This document shows, one piece after another, positions 47,295 to 57,163 of a stretch of 64,000 bases of DNA. The notes beneath the pieces are model-generated. The model worked only from the letters and a program-made list of their open reading frames with translations, ran no database searches and had not been told where the DNA came from. Each line of letters starts with the position of its first letter. Position 1 is the first letter of the stretch. This DNA is from Pragia fontium DSM 5563 = ATCC 49100 (GTDB lineage Bacteria; Pseudomonadota; Gammaproteobacteria; Enterobacterales; Enterobacteriaceae), in NCBI RefSeq assembly GCF_900112475.1, contig NZ_FOLW01000004.1:26872-90871 (forward strand), in the 5' to 3' direction. The position numbers were made by a program, and so were the translations under genes.

Positions 47295-49046
47295 TTACAC
47301 TATCGAACTAACACTACCAAAGATCCGCTCAAGCACCGAAATTGACTTTTGGGATAACTCTTGGGTAAACAACAAGGTAAGGTTATGTTTTGCGCGCGAA
47401 CAGCTTACGTAAAATAAGTTTCGATTTCGTTCAAATGTATCTTGCTTGTCGGCAGGATAAGATTCATCCATCCACTCCAACATTTGATTCCAGTTATATT
47501 GATTCCAGCCTCGACCACAGATCACAAGCACATTATCAAATTGGGCCCCTTTTACACCGTGCTTCGTTGAAAATGGGGTCTTGTCGTCGATATATGCGCT
47601 CAAACTTGAAATTTCCAGGTAACTTATAGAGTGAAACTTACTAAGCTTACGAGTAAATTTCGACTCATCATCGTCCAACTCCCCAGCTTGTTGTGATGTC
47701 AGGCTTTTGAATCTTGTTTCTGAGTCTTCAATTTTCGATGGAACTCGAGGTGTATTGGTCTCCATCAGGAGATCCAGCATATTGCCGATTGTTCCAGTAG
47801 TCTTCACTTGGAAAGCTCTATCAAGGTTTTTCAGCCAATTCGTTTTATCAGATTGACACTTTAATTTAGGATGATTCCCCTTCTTAATCTGTAGCAACTC
47901 GCCGTACTGTTTATGCTCATATGCAAATAAGGTTGGCTCAACAACTTCAAGAAAGAACTTTATATATTTGTCATTCTTTTTTAAGTAATCGTCCGTATAG
48001 GAAAAGCAGTCAGCTAGATTCTTAAAATTCTGCTCACTGGCGATAATATTATTGGTTAAAAACAGAATTTTTGTCTTTTCTGGGGAGAAGTCCCAACCAT
48101 CTCCAATCATCAGTGATTTCGTCTTTAAGATATAATCCTTTACGTCAGATTCTGGGAGGTCATCCTTCCAATGCCCACCACCCTTGCCATCTCGTCTAAC
48201 ACCCCCCCAATCATTGGAATGAAAAACCTTTATGACACCCTGTGAGTTTGGGTTAGATTCAGCCTGCGGGAGATCGGGGCGCATTCTATTCAAACATTGC
48301 ACTATGTTCTTATCTGATCGAAAATTCGCCTTTTTGCCTATTTCTACAATTTTTCCTTTGGTACTGGAAATCAAGCCGCAAGCAGAAGTCCCGTATATCT
48401 TTTGCCAATGGTCACCGAAAAGTCCAACCATAACACCAGAGTCGTTATCTATAAGATTGCCAACAATACTTTCCGCTAGATTGCGATCGGTATCCTGATA
48501 TTCGTCAATGAACACTATCGGAAATTTACTTCTTAGCAGCTTTTGAAATTTTGGATAAGAAAGCATAAGGGACATCAATAAAACCACATCATCATGATGC
48601 AAGGTGATTTCTCTTTCGTTAATCGAAGGAAATCCTAGTTCGTATTTAACGACTTGATTATTAATGCCTGGAGAACCAGCTATTCTTTGCACCCACTTTT
48701 CACCTAGTTCAGGAATATGCTCCAGCAACTTCGCTTGATAGTGTTGTAAAATGCTCCAACAGAAAGCGTGAATGGTATCTGAAAAGATAACTGGGTGGTG
48801 GTCCGTTCTGTCTTTTATTTCGTCTTTTGCTACGTTGGTGTATGTGATACAAGCAATTTGCTGTCGATTACTTAACAATAAGTTGGCTTGGCGTGATATC
48901 AGATAATTAATAGACTCAATTAATGAATAGGTTTTTCCAGCACCTGCACCAGCTTCCAAACGAAAGCACGAATTGTTATCGATACAATGTCTGATTTGCT
49001 TAAGGGCCTCGACAGAAGCATGTTCAGCTGGATTCATGCTTATCAT
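47295..49046 (-). CDS. gajB: Gabija GajB-like UvrD/Rep helicase
   Basis: A 583-aa superfamily 1 helicase-like protein. Walker A is GAGAGKT at residues 33-39, motif Ia-like ACITYTNVAKDEIK follows, Walker B is FIDEYQDT near 180, and motif VI is in LFYVSCSRAKHNL near the C-terminus. I choose the ATG at 49046, which has a very strong AAGGAGGTG site and overlaps the upstream gene's stop as ATGA; the frame is open to 49076. It lies directly after a class 2 OLD nuclease gene, the hallmark of Gabija anti-phage systems. Here it is longer than the Bacillus cereus GajB (about 500 aa). It probably senses nucleotide or DNA-end changes on infection and works with the nuclease. Confidence 0.88.
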   Translation of the reverse strand: MISMNPAEHASVEALKQIRHCIDNNSCFRLEAGAGAGKTYSLIESINYLISRQANLLLSNRQQIACITYTNVAKDEIKDRTDHHPVIFSDTIHAFCWSILQHYQAKLLEHIPELGEKWVQRIAGSPGINNQVVKYELGFPSINEREITLHHDDVVLLMSLMLSYPKFQKLLRSKFPIVFIDEYQDTDRNLAESIVGNLIDNDSGVMVGLFGDHWQKIYGTSACGLISSTKGKIVEIGKKANFRSDKNIVQCLNRMRPDLPQAESNPNSQGVIKVFHSNDWGGVRRDGKGGGHWKDDLPESDVKDYILKTKSLMIGDGWDFSPEKTKILFLTNNIIASEQNFKNLADCFSYTDDYLKKNDKYIKFFLEVVEPTLFAYEHKQYGELLQIKKGNHPKLKCQSDKTNWLKNLDRAFQVKTTGTIGNMLDLLMETNTPRVPSKIEDSETRFKSLTSQQAGELDDDESKFTRKLSKFHSISYLEISSLSAYIDDKTPFSTKHGVKGAQFDNVLVICGRGWNQYNWNQMLEWMDESYPADKQDTFERNRNLFYVSCSRAKHNLTLLFTQELSQKSISVLERIFGSVSSIV

Positions 49047-51049
49047 GAAGCACCTCCTTCGGGATTGCCTGAACAATCCTTATCCAACCATTCTAGTCCC
49101 TCACGAATATATTTGGGAACAACCCAGTTAGTTTTTTCCACAGCGTATTCAATTGCAAAGTTCGCTTTGCTGTCCTTACCTATTTCTTTAGCCCTTTCAA
49201 ATACAGCTTTCTCTAATTTTTCTTCTTTTAAATCACTTAATTCAAATAGGCTCGTATTAGCCAGAATGAAAGCATCCTCAAAGCTTCGTCCACACAATTT
49301 GATTTCATCTTCATCAACTTGAAAAGCAAGCCGACGGCTTCCGGCAGTTTTTGAGTTTTCATCTTTAGAGCGAATATCTTTTAGCTCAGAATACCCATCG
49401 CCACCAAACCAGTTTGACAGTCCTACGTTGCTGGAATGGGTTCCTTCGCTAACAGCCGAAGCAGGATATGTTGTCGACTTTTTACCTTTAGTTTGCCTTA
49501 CCGAATCCAGGTCAGTTATGAACAGTGTTTTGAGTTCAAGAAAGTCAATAAACTTATAAAAATGGTGAGCGTATGCACCGCCAACTTCAACCACCGACAA
49601 ATATTTTCTCCGCAAACTACAACTCATAGCGTCATCGATTTTTTTGATCATCTCTGGTAAGAGTATTCGTTCTGTGGCACCTTCAATTAAAATAGCTATA
49701 TCCGCAAAATAGAGATCGCATTTTGTGAGCGTTAAATACTTGTGCAAAAATTCCTTATCCGTCTTTGACTCTTCACTGCAAAACGCTTCCGCCAAGTCTT
49801 TAACTTTTGTTTCCTTACCACTTTTGGAGAGAAAATAACGAACTTTGCTAAAGTCAGCTTCGTTCGCGATATGTGACGAGTGGGTGCTAACAACAAATTG
49901 TACTGGCCATACATTTCCATCATTCAACTGCTTTTGGAACTCTTTAACTATTTCCTCTAGTTGTCGAATAAATACCTCCTGCATTTGTGGGTGCAGGTGT
50001 GCTTCAGGCTCTTCAATAAAAATTAAATGGCCTTTGGGAGGCGTTGTTTGCGACTGGAATTCTCTAAAATATTCGTAAATTCTAAAGAGAATGAATATTA
50101 AATTACGAATACCCAGACCATTGTAGGTCTCGGGCAAAGTAAAATGATCTTCCCCTTCATAAAAAACCTTGGTATTGCTCTCTAACAGAGACTTTACATT
50201 TAACTCTGTAGCAGCATTTAAGTTGGGATCTTGCAGTCCCGGGTAACCGAATATATTCAGCGTCGGTAAAAGTGCTTTAACTTTCTTCTGAAAGTCGGTA
50301 TCTACTTTATCCTGAAGTTCTTCGACTACCTTATTCACCTCTTCAGATTTCGCTTTGAAGGCCTCAGGCGCACCAGAACTGTTTGCGCTTTTAAATATAT
50401 TCCCCAGCGATTTCCCAAGTACGTCACGCTCGCTGTGAGTTTCATCATCAAGGCCTCTCTGCGCATTGATCAGTCCTGACAGGATAAGTCGTTTAAAGGA
50501 TGCAAATTCAATCTTAACTTTGTTCTCAGGGTTAGTCGGATCAATTGCATATATGACAGGCTCATAATGCTGGTTTATCGATTCTTTAAGACCTGAGTAA
50601 TATTTCTTTCGATTGGAGAGATTCAGTGGATGAAAGAAATCTTTAACCTTGCCGTCCTTCAATTGGTAGGAAACCAACACACAGGTCTCAAAGAGGGTAT
50701 CGTCGAGATCAATGATAAAGTCGCCCAAAACTCCGAATTCGTTTTCATTGTCCTTGTAGTTAATGCGAAGTTCTAACTCTATTGTCGGCATTAAAGAGCG
50801 AACATCTTGATCTTCAATGGAACTATTGAAAGCTTTTAGAGCGTCTTCAAAGCCTTTAAGACATGACTGATTAAAGTCCTCATATCGGACTTTTGGTCCT
50901 CTTGAGTTCAATAAGCTGCGGAAAATCTCCGCAAACGAGGTCTTTCCTGTGTTATTGCGCCCGACAATCAATGTTGTTCTATCATCCAACGTCAGATTAA
51001 TGTTTTTTAGCAATCGGTAATTTTTTATTCGGATATTTTTAATTTTCAT
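49043..51049 (-). CDS. gajA: Gabija GajA-like OLD-family ATPase/TOPRIM nuclease
   Basis: A 668-aa protein with an N-terminal ABC-type ATPase domain split by an insertion, and a C-terminal TOPRIM nuclease domain. Walker A is GRNNTGKT (30-37), the Walker B region LIFIEEPEAHLHPQ is near 345, and the TOPRIM glutamate motif LIEGATERILLPEM is near 453. Class 2 OLD nucleases of this form occur beside UvrD-like helicases and define Gabija defence. GajB follows with a four-base overlap. The start codon ATG overlaps the TGA of a small upstream frame (51046-51234). With a decayed integrase beyond it, this looks like a horizontally acquired defence island. Confidence 0.9.
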   Translation of the reverse strand: MKIKNIRIKNYRLLKNINLTLDDRTTLIVGRNNTGKTSFAEIFRSLLNSRGPKVRYEDFNQSCLKGFEDALKAFNSSIEDQDVRSLMPTIELELRINYKDNENEFGVLGDFIIDLDDTLFETCVLVSYQLKDGKVKDFFHPLNLSNRKKYYSGLKESINQHYEPVIYAIDPTNPENKVKIEFASFKRLILSGLINAQRGLDDETHSERDVLGKSLGNIFKSANSSGAPEAFKAKSEEVNKVVEELQDKVDTDFQKKVKALLPTLNIFGYPGLQDPNLNAATELNVKSLLESNTKVFYEGEDHFTLPETYNGLGIRNLIFILFRIYEYFREFQSQTTPPKGHLIFIEEPEAHLHPQMQEVFIRQLEEIVKEFQKQLNDGNVWPVQFVVSTHSSHIANEADFSKVRYFLSKSGKETKVKDLAEAFCSEESKTDKEFLHKYLTLTKCDLYFADIAILIEGATERILLPEMIKKIDDAMSCSLRRKYLSVVEVGGAYAHHFYKFIDFLELKTLFITDLDSVRQTKGKKSTTYPASAVSEGTHSSNVGLSNWFGGDGYSELKDIRSKDENSKTAGSRRLAFQVDEDEIKLCGRSFEDAFILANTSLFELSDLKEEKLEKAVFERAKEIGKDSKANFAIEYAVEKTNWVVPKYIREGLEWLDKDCSGNPEGGAS

Positions 51050-51234
51050 ACTTCATCCATGTATTTAATTGTTGCTACCCCAGTATGCTCATCATAATCA
51101 TATTTTAATGCTAAAGTAAGTGAGCCTATTTGGAACTGCAGTTTAACTCACTGCTCAAAGCGGACTGTCAAATTTTGATTGGCGCTACCTGTGACAACCG
51201 TCAAGTTAAAGCAATTCAAGTAATCATATGCCAT
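51046..51234 (-). pseudogene. Small interrupted ORF coupled to the GajA-like gene
   Basis: On the minus strand a frame starts at ATG 51234 (MAYDYLNCFNLTVV...), meets TGA at 51148-51150, and then continues in the same frame for 33 residues (VKLQFQIGSLTLALKYDYDE...) to a TGA that overlaps the next gene's ATG. A terminal overlap of that kind usually marks a real coupled gene, so this may be a 62-aa gene with a nonsense mutation. No family was recognised. It could also be chance. Confidence 0.3.
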
Positions 51235-51295
51235 ATTTTGAATTCAGAGGTTGGTTCCCCAGCCCAAATATCTAGTTTATTCTTCCAATTCTGCA

Positions 51296-51806
51296 TCATA
51301 ATCTCATGTTATTTGAGTCCATATGGACAAGTTGGGCTTCGATAGCATCAGGTCGATAACCTAGCTCGTTTAACCGTGTACTGAATGTTATTCTAGTTGC
51401 ATGCGGGCTATAAGCCTCTCGTTTTAAGAAATTGCCTTAGCGAGTTGGTAGACATTGGCCTTATGGCAAGAATCTCGGCCGGGAAATAAATGCTTTCGGT
51501 TACCCGTGAAGCCATAAAGGGCTTTTAGAACAGTAATGGCTTGTATAGGTAAGAGAACAATATGTTCTCTTCGCGCTGCGGGAATAGTCCAGAGTGTATT
51601 ATCAAGATCAAATTCAGACCGTTCAGCTTCGCAACTTCGAAAGGGCGAGCAAGTGCAAGCATGCTTGAATTTCCGTTTATTTGAAAACGAAAACGACAAG
51701 ACTTTTTACCATTAGGCTTTACTTCAAGGTATAACCCATTGAAGTCATTGATACGATAACGCTTTTCTTTAGATTTTGCGGTAGGGTACTGGGTGTCTGT
51801 AAGCAT
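51296..51806 (-). pseudogene. Decayed P4-type tyrosine integrase
   Basis: Three fragments of one integrase lie in successive frames. The N-terminal fragment (from 51806) reads MLTDTQYPTAKSKEKRYRIND then GLYLEVKPNGKKSCRFRF, the arm-binding DUF4102 start of P4/IntS-like integrases. A middle fragment reads EAERSEFDLDNTLWTIPA and HIVLLP, from the catalytic domain. The last reads SPHATRITFSTRLNELGY and QLVHMDSNNM, the HxxR box region ending at 51296. Internal deletion and frameshifts inactivate it. It indicates that the adjoining Gabija genes arrived on an integrative element that is now fixed next to ychF. Confidence 0.85.
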
Positions 51807-51892
51807 AATGTGTATCTGTATAATTTTTATACCGTTATTGTGCTCATTTCCGACAGCACTGTAGTGAGAAAACTTGCGACACTATAAAAAGA

Positions 51893-51918
51893 AAAACCCA
51901 TGCAATTGCATGGGTTTT
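51893..51918. terminator. Bidirectional terminator downstream of ychF
   Basis: AAAACCCATGCAA and TTGCATGGGTTTT form a 26-base perfect palindrome with A and T runs on the two sides. It lies about 60 bp beyond the ychF stop (minus strand) and before the integrase remnant. Confidence 0.85.
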
Positions 51919-51976
51919 AAGTGTTTTTACGTTTCTTTTAAGACACCGTAAGATGCCCTGAAACAGGAAAAATCAA

Positions 51977-53068
51977 TTACACGTTAAACAAGAAGTTCAT
52001 CACATCGCCATCTTTAACGATGTACTCTTTACCTTCTGAACGCATTTTACCCGCTTCTTTTGCACCTTGTTCACCTTTATAGGTAATAAAGTCTTCAAAA
52101 GCGATAGTTTGCGCGCGGATGAAACCTTTCTCAAAGTCGGTATGAATTTTACCGGCGGCTTGAGGGGCGGTAGCGCCAACCGGGATAGTCCAGGCACGCA
52201 CTTCTTTAACACCGGCAGTGAAATAGGTTTGCAGGTTTAACAGTTCGTAGCCAGCGCGAATTACGCGGTTCAGACCCGGTTCAGTTAAGCCCATTTCAGC
52301 CATAAACTCATCGCGTTCGTCGTCGTCCAACTCGGCAATATCTGATTCTACAGCAGCACAAACGGCGACTACGACAGAACCTTCACTGGCAGCGATTTCA
52401 CGCACTTGATCCAGATAAGGGTTGTTCTCGAAGCCATCTTCATTGACGTTAGCAATGTACATGGTTGGTTTCAGCGTCAGAAAGCTTAAATAGCGCAGGG
52501 CGGCTTTTTCTTCAGCATCCAGATCCAATGCGCGTAACATTCCGGCGTTTTCCAGATGTGGCAGGCATTTTTCTAAAGCGGCCAGTTCGGTTTTAGCATC
52601 TTTGTCGCCGCCTTTAGCTTTCTTCTGCACGCGATGAATCGCACGTTCACAGGTATCCAGATCGGAAAGGGCCAGCTCGGTATTGATGACGTCGATATCT
52701 TCCGCCGGGTTTACTTTACCGGAAACGTGAATAATATTGTCGTTTTCAAAACAGCGCACCACGTGGCCGATTGCTTCGGTTTCACGGATGTTAGTCAGAA
52801 ACTGGTTACCTAAACCTTCACCTTTGGAAGCGCCTTTTACCAGACCGGCGATATCAACGAATTCCATGGTGGTTGGCAGAGTGCGCTGAGGTTTAACGAT
52901 TTCAGCTAACTGGTCAAGGCGCGGATCGGGCATGGGAACGACACCCGTGTTAGGCTCGATAGTACAGAACGGAAAGTTTGCCGCTTCGATACCCGCCTTC
53001 GTTAACGCATTAAACAGGGTTGATTTGCCAACGTTAGGCAGCCCAACAATGCCGCATTTGAATCCCAT
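51977..53068 (-). CDS. ychF: Redox-regulated ATPase YchF (Obg family)
   Basis: YchF (363 aa, standard length) is a universally conserved Obg-family protein that prefers ATP and associates with ribosomes; it has been linked to the oxidative-stress response. G1 is GLPNVGKST (9-17), with the G3-like [20 protein letters not shown] and the C-terminal TGS domain ([31 protein letters not shown]). In many enterobacteria pth lies upstream; here the upstream neighbour is the scs operon, so the local order differs. Confidence 0.96.
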   Translation of the reverse strand: MGFKCGIVGLPNVGKSTLFNALTKAGIEAANFPFCTIEPNTGVVPMPDPRLDQLAEIVKPQRTLPTTMEFVDIAGLVKGASKGEGLGNQFLTNIRETEAIGHVVRCFENDNIIHVSGKVNPAEDIDVINTELALSDLDTCERAIHRVQKKAKGGDKDAKTELAALEKCLPHLENAGMLRALDLDAEEKAALRYLSFLTLKPTMYIANVNEDGFENNPYLDQVREIAASEGSVVVAVCAAVESDIAELDDDERDEFMAEMGLTEPGLNRVIRAGYELLNLQTYFTAGVKEVRAWTIPVGATAPQAAGKIHTDFEKGFIRAQTIAFEDFITYKGEQGAKEAGKMRSEGKEYIVKDGDVMNFLFNV

Positions 53069-53212
53069 ACTCTTATCACCTTAAAATTGTTTAATATCAG
53101 AAAGTTAAATGGTCGCTTTCTTAATGGCGCGAAATTTGATGGGCTATTATACACATTATGAGGCGTTTGATCTCTAGCGGGGGAGATAAGCCCCCCGCAC
53201 TGAATCATTTCT

Positions 53213-53710
53213 TTATCGACTTGCCCACCACATTCTCAGCTTTAATCCCCAGGAGCTACTCCATCCACTGGTGCTTGAGACCATTTTCCCCTGATGGATA
53301 ATCACAAAGGTTGGTGTGACGCCGATATCCCATTCGGCAGCGAACTGCCCCTGTTCATCGTTAACCACCGGAAAAGTGAATCCTTTGGCCGCCATACCAC
53401 GCATTAGCCGTTGGTCGTCACCGGAGCGAATCGCAATGCTTAATACGTTGACCCCATCGGCATTGAGTTTATCCACCGTGGGGGAGGTCAGCTTACATAT
53501 GCCGCACCAGGTTGCCCAGAAGTAGACCAGCAGCGGTTTTTCTGCGCTAAGCTCTGCCAGAGAAACGGTTTGACCATTGGTCAAGGTTAATTCAGGCAGC
53601 GTGGCGATAGACGGTGGTTCTGGTTTACGCCATTGATCCATTCCCCATATCAGGGCCGTTAGCACCAGAATAAAAATGGCCAGCTCTCTGGCCCATTTTT
53701 TCCAACGCAT
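53213..53710 (-). CDS. scsD: Membrane-anchored thioredoxin-like protein ScsD
   Basis: A 165-aa protein with an N-terminal membrane anchor (about 10-24) and a periplasmic TlpA-like thioredoxin fold. The active site is WCGIC (Cys69, Cys72), and the cis-proline is in GVTPTFVII. In Salmonella the scsABCD products confer copper tolerance and handle periplasmic thiol stress. The ATG overlaps the scsC stop by one base (TAATG), so translation is coupled. It is the last gene of the operon. Confidence 0.9.
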   Translation of the reverse strand: MRWKKWARELAIFILVLTALIWGMDQWRKPEPPSIATLPELTLTNGQTVSLAELSAEKPLLVYFWATWCGICKLTSPTVDKLNADGVNVLSIAIRSGDDQRLMRGMAAKGFTFPVVNDEQGQFAAEWDIGVTPTFVIIHQGKMVSSTSGWSSSWGLKLRMWWASR

Positions 53711-54450
53711 TATGATTTCTTCGCCAGTTCAGCTTTCACTAACTGCTCTAAATCTTCGTAGCTGATAGCGCCAGGGATCATTTGATTACCAATCAGAGTG
53801 GCTGGCGTTCCCTGTACGCCCAACGCATCGGCTAACCCTAAGCTGTTGCGTACTTCAGCGGTAGTTTTCTCATCGATTTTTAATGAAGCATTATCAGTGG
53901 ATTTCAACGCACTAATAATACTGCTTTCGCTATGGTAGCCTTTTTTAGACATTAAACGCTGATGAAGGGCGGTAAAACGGGCGGGGTTTTGTTGCCATAG
54001 CGTCAGGGCATACTGGGCTGAAATTTGTGACGTCTCACCTTTAAACGGCAGTAACTTAATCACTACTGCTACATCAGGATATTTTTTAACGATTTTCTCG
54101 ACCAGCGGGTCGAACTGTTTGCAGTAAGGGCAGTTGTAGTCAGTAAATAGCACCAGCGTGAGCTTGGCATTTTTGGCACCAATACGTGGGCTGGCGGCAT
54201 CATTAAACAGGGCATCATTATTTTGTTTAATCACGGTACTGAGTTGAACGCTGGCGCGTTCAGCGCTTTGTTGCTGCCATGCGGTTACCGCTTCTTCTAA
54301 AATCTGCGGGTTGTTAACCAACGTGTCGCGAATCAGCTCACGTACCTGATCCTGTTGTTCTGCGCTCAGCGGTGCCGCAGTGGCCATAAAACTCATGGAG
54401 GCAAGAGCCAGTACGCTGGTTTTCAATAAAGTTGAGAGCGTTAATTTCAT
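53710..54450 (-). CDS. scsC: Periplasmic DsbA/DsbG-like protein ScsC
   Basis: A 246-aa secreted thiol-disulphide protein with a signal peptide (about 1-26, ending MATAAP), an N-terminal helical (oligomerisation) segment and a DsbA-like domain with CPYC at 107-110; the cis-Pro region is VQGTPATLIG. ScsC proteins act as copper-binding or isomerase partners of ScsB. I choose the ATG at 54450, preceded by AAGGA, rather than the frame start at 54468 inside scsB. It sits four bases after the scsB stop. Confidence 0.9.
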   Translation of the reverse strand: MKLTLSTLLKTSVLALASMSFMATAAPLSAEQQDQVRELIRDTLVNNPQILEEAVTAWQQQSAERASVQLSTVIKQNNDALFNDAASPRIGAKNAKLTLVLFTDYNCPYCKQFDPLVEKIVKKYPDVAVVIKLLPFKGETSQISAQYALTLWQQNPARFTALHQRLMSKKGYHSESSIISALKSTDNASLKIDEKTTAEVRNSLGLADALGVQGTPATLIGNQMIPGAISYEDLEQLVKAELAKKS

Positions 54451-54454
54451 TGTA

Positions 54455-56479
54455 TTATTCCTTAGCATTGGAAAGGGTTTCTAATAGGGTTTGACGGTCA
54501 AGTAACGGGGATAACACTTCGCCGTTGGGCAGACCGGGGCCATAGATTTGGTTAAACGGCACGGCAGCAACGCCGCGTTTTTGTAAGAACTGACTGATTT
54601 CAGGGGAGGGTCTGGTCCAGTCACCTCGTAGCGCAACGACATCAGGCTGATTAAGCGCTCGTTGCACATCATCGCGTAGCAGAACATTGTATTTATTGGC
54701 TTTACAGGTTACGCACCAGTCTGCGGTAACGTCGATAAACACGCGTTTGTTTTCCTGTAGCGCTTGAGTAATGGCCTGTTCACTTAATGGTTGCCACTGC
54801 ACATTATCGGTCATGGGCGAGCGCCAATAGTCAGCGGTTAACGCCCCGGTCGCCAAGATGGCTCCGGTGGTTAATAACAGCACGGCTCCCCAGATAAATA
54901 GCGTCTTACGGCCATAATGAATACCGGTCAGAACCAGTAAAATAAGCAGCAATGCGCCGATAAGGCTGAGCACTATTGAGATGCCAATATGCGTAACTAA
55001 CAGGCTGATTAACCACAGGCTGGAGGCCAGCATCATCAATCCCAGAACAACTCGCAGGCGGTTCATCCACGCGCCCGGTTTAGGTAACAGTCGCGCAACG
55101 ATCGGGAACGCGGCGATAAGTAACCAAGGGAGGCTCATGCCGATACCCAGTGCGCTAAATACTAACCACAAATCGGTTAATGGCGCTGCCAGAGCGAAAG
55201 CCAACGCAGTGCCGAGGAATGGCGCTGAGCAGGGGGTTGCTAGCAGAGTGGCAAAAACGCCTTGCCAAAAATGACCGCCGTGTCCCTGACCTCCGGCCGT
55301 GGCTAAACGAGTAGAGGTATTGCTGCCTAAATTAATGGCGAAGAAACCAAACAGATTGGCACTAAATATCGCGGTAACCAGTACCATCAAACCAATAAAC
55401 CATGGGTTTTGGAACTGAATTCCCCAACCAACCGCCTGCTGGCTGAGACGTAAAGCGGTCATCAGTCCGGCTAATGCCCAGAACGAGACTAAAATACCCG
55501 TAGCGGAAGCCAGAAATTGACGTCGTACCACCGTGCGTTCGCGGTTTTGCAGTTGTAGCACCGAGCCCAGCTTCATTGCCAACACCGGTAGAACACAAGG
55601 CATGAGATTTAGAATTAGTCCGCCCAGCAAGGCAAATATAATCGCACTACCTAATCCTAATGAAGAGATGGAAGTGGGTAAGATATCGCTGACTTTTAGC
55701 GTGGTTTGTTGGGCTAATCCGCCATCGCTGAGTACCAGACTGAGGTTTTGTCCGCTTAAATCAGGTGAACTGCCTTCCCAGCCATCGGTAACCTGTACCG
55801 TGGCCAGCAGGCGATTGCCATCGATTTGTATTTTGGGTTTGGAAAAGCTGGTTTCTTCTGGAACATCAAAGAAGATCTCCGGTTTTTGCCAACCTTCAGT
55901 ACGTATTGCGCTAATGCGCAGCTCACCATTGTGGTAACCCGCTTGTGCACTGTCGATCATTCCTTCATTCAGCGGCAAACTCCCCATAGCTTGGGTAAAT
56001 GCATGATCGAAGTTTTGTGGCGCTGACTGTGTTAGATCCAGATCGAAGGGAAAATCGGTTAATACGCAGACGTTGCTACAGGTGGATAGCGTGAGAATAC
56101 CCTGCAAATGACGTTCTGCCGTTGGCAACTGTAGCGTAAGTGGAAAGACGGTATCCCCGTGATAACCTTGGGTTGAAATGCCTGAAACGTCAAAACGTTG
56201 TGGTATCGGCCATCCCCAGGTCAGATTTTCAACCGGCGTTTGCCACTGAATTGTGGGAGCAACACCACCTTCACCGGGAGAGCGCCAATAGGTTTTCCAT
56301 CCCTCGGCAAGCTGTACATCCAGCAATAACCGCACTGAACCGTTGGTTGATGGTTCTGCAATCAAGCGAACTTGAGCGTGCTCATTTTGTGGGCTTTTAA
56401 GCCAGCCGCTATCGGCCGCCCATGCGGCGGGTAGCCACAGACACAGGCTTAACGCCAGCGCCCTGATAAATAGGTACAT
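54455..56479 (-). CDS. scsB: DsbD-like transmembrane thiol reductant conductor ScsB
   Basis: A 674-aa protein with a signal peptide (about 1-21), an N-terminal periplasmic domain (about 22-270), an eight-helix DsbD-like membrane domain with the conserved cysteines in NLMPCVLPVLAMK and ATPCSAPFLG, and a C-terminal thioredoxin domain with DWCVTCK near 588. It should carry reducing power from cytoplasmic thioredoxin to ScsC and perhaps ScsD. Second gene of the operon. Confidence 0.93.
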   Translation of the reverse strand: MYLFIRALALSLCLWLPAAWAADSGWLKSPQNEHAQVRLIAEPSTNGSVRLLLDVQLAEGWKTYWRSPGEGGVAPTIQWQTPVENLTWGWPIPQRFDVSGISTQGYHGDTVFPLTLQLPTAERHLQGILTLSTCSNVCVLTDFPFDLDLTQSAPQNFDHAFTQAMGSLPLNEGMIDSAQAGYHNGELRISAIRTEGWQKPEIFFDVPEETSFSKPKIQIDGNRLLATVQVTDGWEGSSPDLSGQNLSLVLSDGGLAQQTTLKVSDILPTSISSLGLGSAIIFALLGGLILNLMPCVLPVLAMKLGSVLQLQNRERTVVRRQFLASATGILVSFWALAGLMTALRLSQQAVGWGIQFQNPWFIGLMVLVTAIFSANLFGFFAINLGSNTSTRLATAGGQGHGGHFWQGVFATLLATPCSAPFLGTALAFALAAPLTDLWLVFSALGIGMSLPWLLIAAFPIVARLLPKPGAWMNRLRVVLGLMMLASSLWLISLLVTHIGISIVLSLIGALLLILLVLTGIHYGRKTLFIWGAVLLLTTGAILATGALTADYWRSPMTDNVQWQPLSEQAITQALQENKRVFIDVTADWCVTCKANKYNVLLRDDVQRALNQPDVVALRGDWTRPSPEISQFLQKRGVAAVPFNQIYGPGLPNGEVLSPLLDRQTLLETLSNAKE

Positions 56480-56531
56480 AAGTTTTCTCCGAAAATAAAA
56501 TTACTACGTCATTAGCGAACGACAGACGTGT

Positions 56532-56894
56532 TTATTCCCGGAAGATGCATAGCCTGAGATGAACCCGTAACCGGGGTAAAGAGACGGCGCGCAGTGGCGG
56601 TATCAGTAAACGAAGTTGGCGCGCTGGTTCAAGCAGTAAGGTAATAAATAATAACAGAGCAAAGAACAGGTGTTCTCCCGCCATGCTATTTGCTGCCAGT
56701 AATGATTTAGCGCTTAATTCACAAGGGGAGGTTGATTGGCTCTGGTCATCTTGTGCTTGTACTAATGCCGCAGTATCGCTGGATGAGTATTTGCTGAGCA
56801 TATGCAAGCTGGCCATGCGCTGTGCTGTACAGACGAGTACCAGCAGGCAAGCCAATATTAAAAACCACTTTGCGATACGCTGTTGCTGAGCCAT
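56532..56894 (-). CDS. scsA: Suppressor of copper sensitivity protein ScsA
   Basis: A 120-aa membrane protein with two hydrophobic segments (about 8-26 and 74-92), a short periplasmic loop containing SPCELSAKSLLA, and a basic C-terminal tail. Size, topology and position directly before scsBCD match ScsA of Salmonella. Its exact molecular role is not established. It starts the scsABCD run on the minus strand. Confidence 0.85.
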   Translation of the reverse strand: MAQQQRIAKWFLILACLLVLVCTAQRMASLHMLSKYSSSDTAALVQAQDDQSQSTSPCELSAKSLLAANSMAGEHLFFALLLFITLLLEPARQLRLLIPPLRAVSLPRLRVHLRLCIFRE

Positions 56895-57116
56895 GAGTCC
56901 TTGAAACGATTACCTTACGAATTACCAAGCGCCTCATTTTACCTGGCAATGATGCAGACGCAACTTGTTAATAGTAACTTTACGTTTACATATATATCGC
57001 TCTCTATGGTTTGCTATCCGACAAACTGAGGGGGCAATAGTGATCTTAAGCGAGAGATTTCAGATTATCTAAAATCGAATGAATGAAATTTACTTAAAAG
57101 ACAAGCGTTACTAATG

Positions 57117-57142
57117 AAAAACCCTCCATTCAGAGGGTTTTT
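57117..57142. terminator. Bidirectional intrinsic terminator
   Basis: AAAAACCCTC-CATTCA-GAGGGTTTTT, a 10-bp stem with a six-base loop, A-run on one side and T-run on the other. It ends transcription of the entericidin-like gene leftward, 21 bp after its stop. Confidence 0.85.
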
Positions 57143-57163
57143 CATCGGTGTATATCCAGGCAT

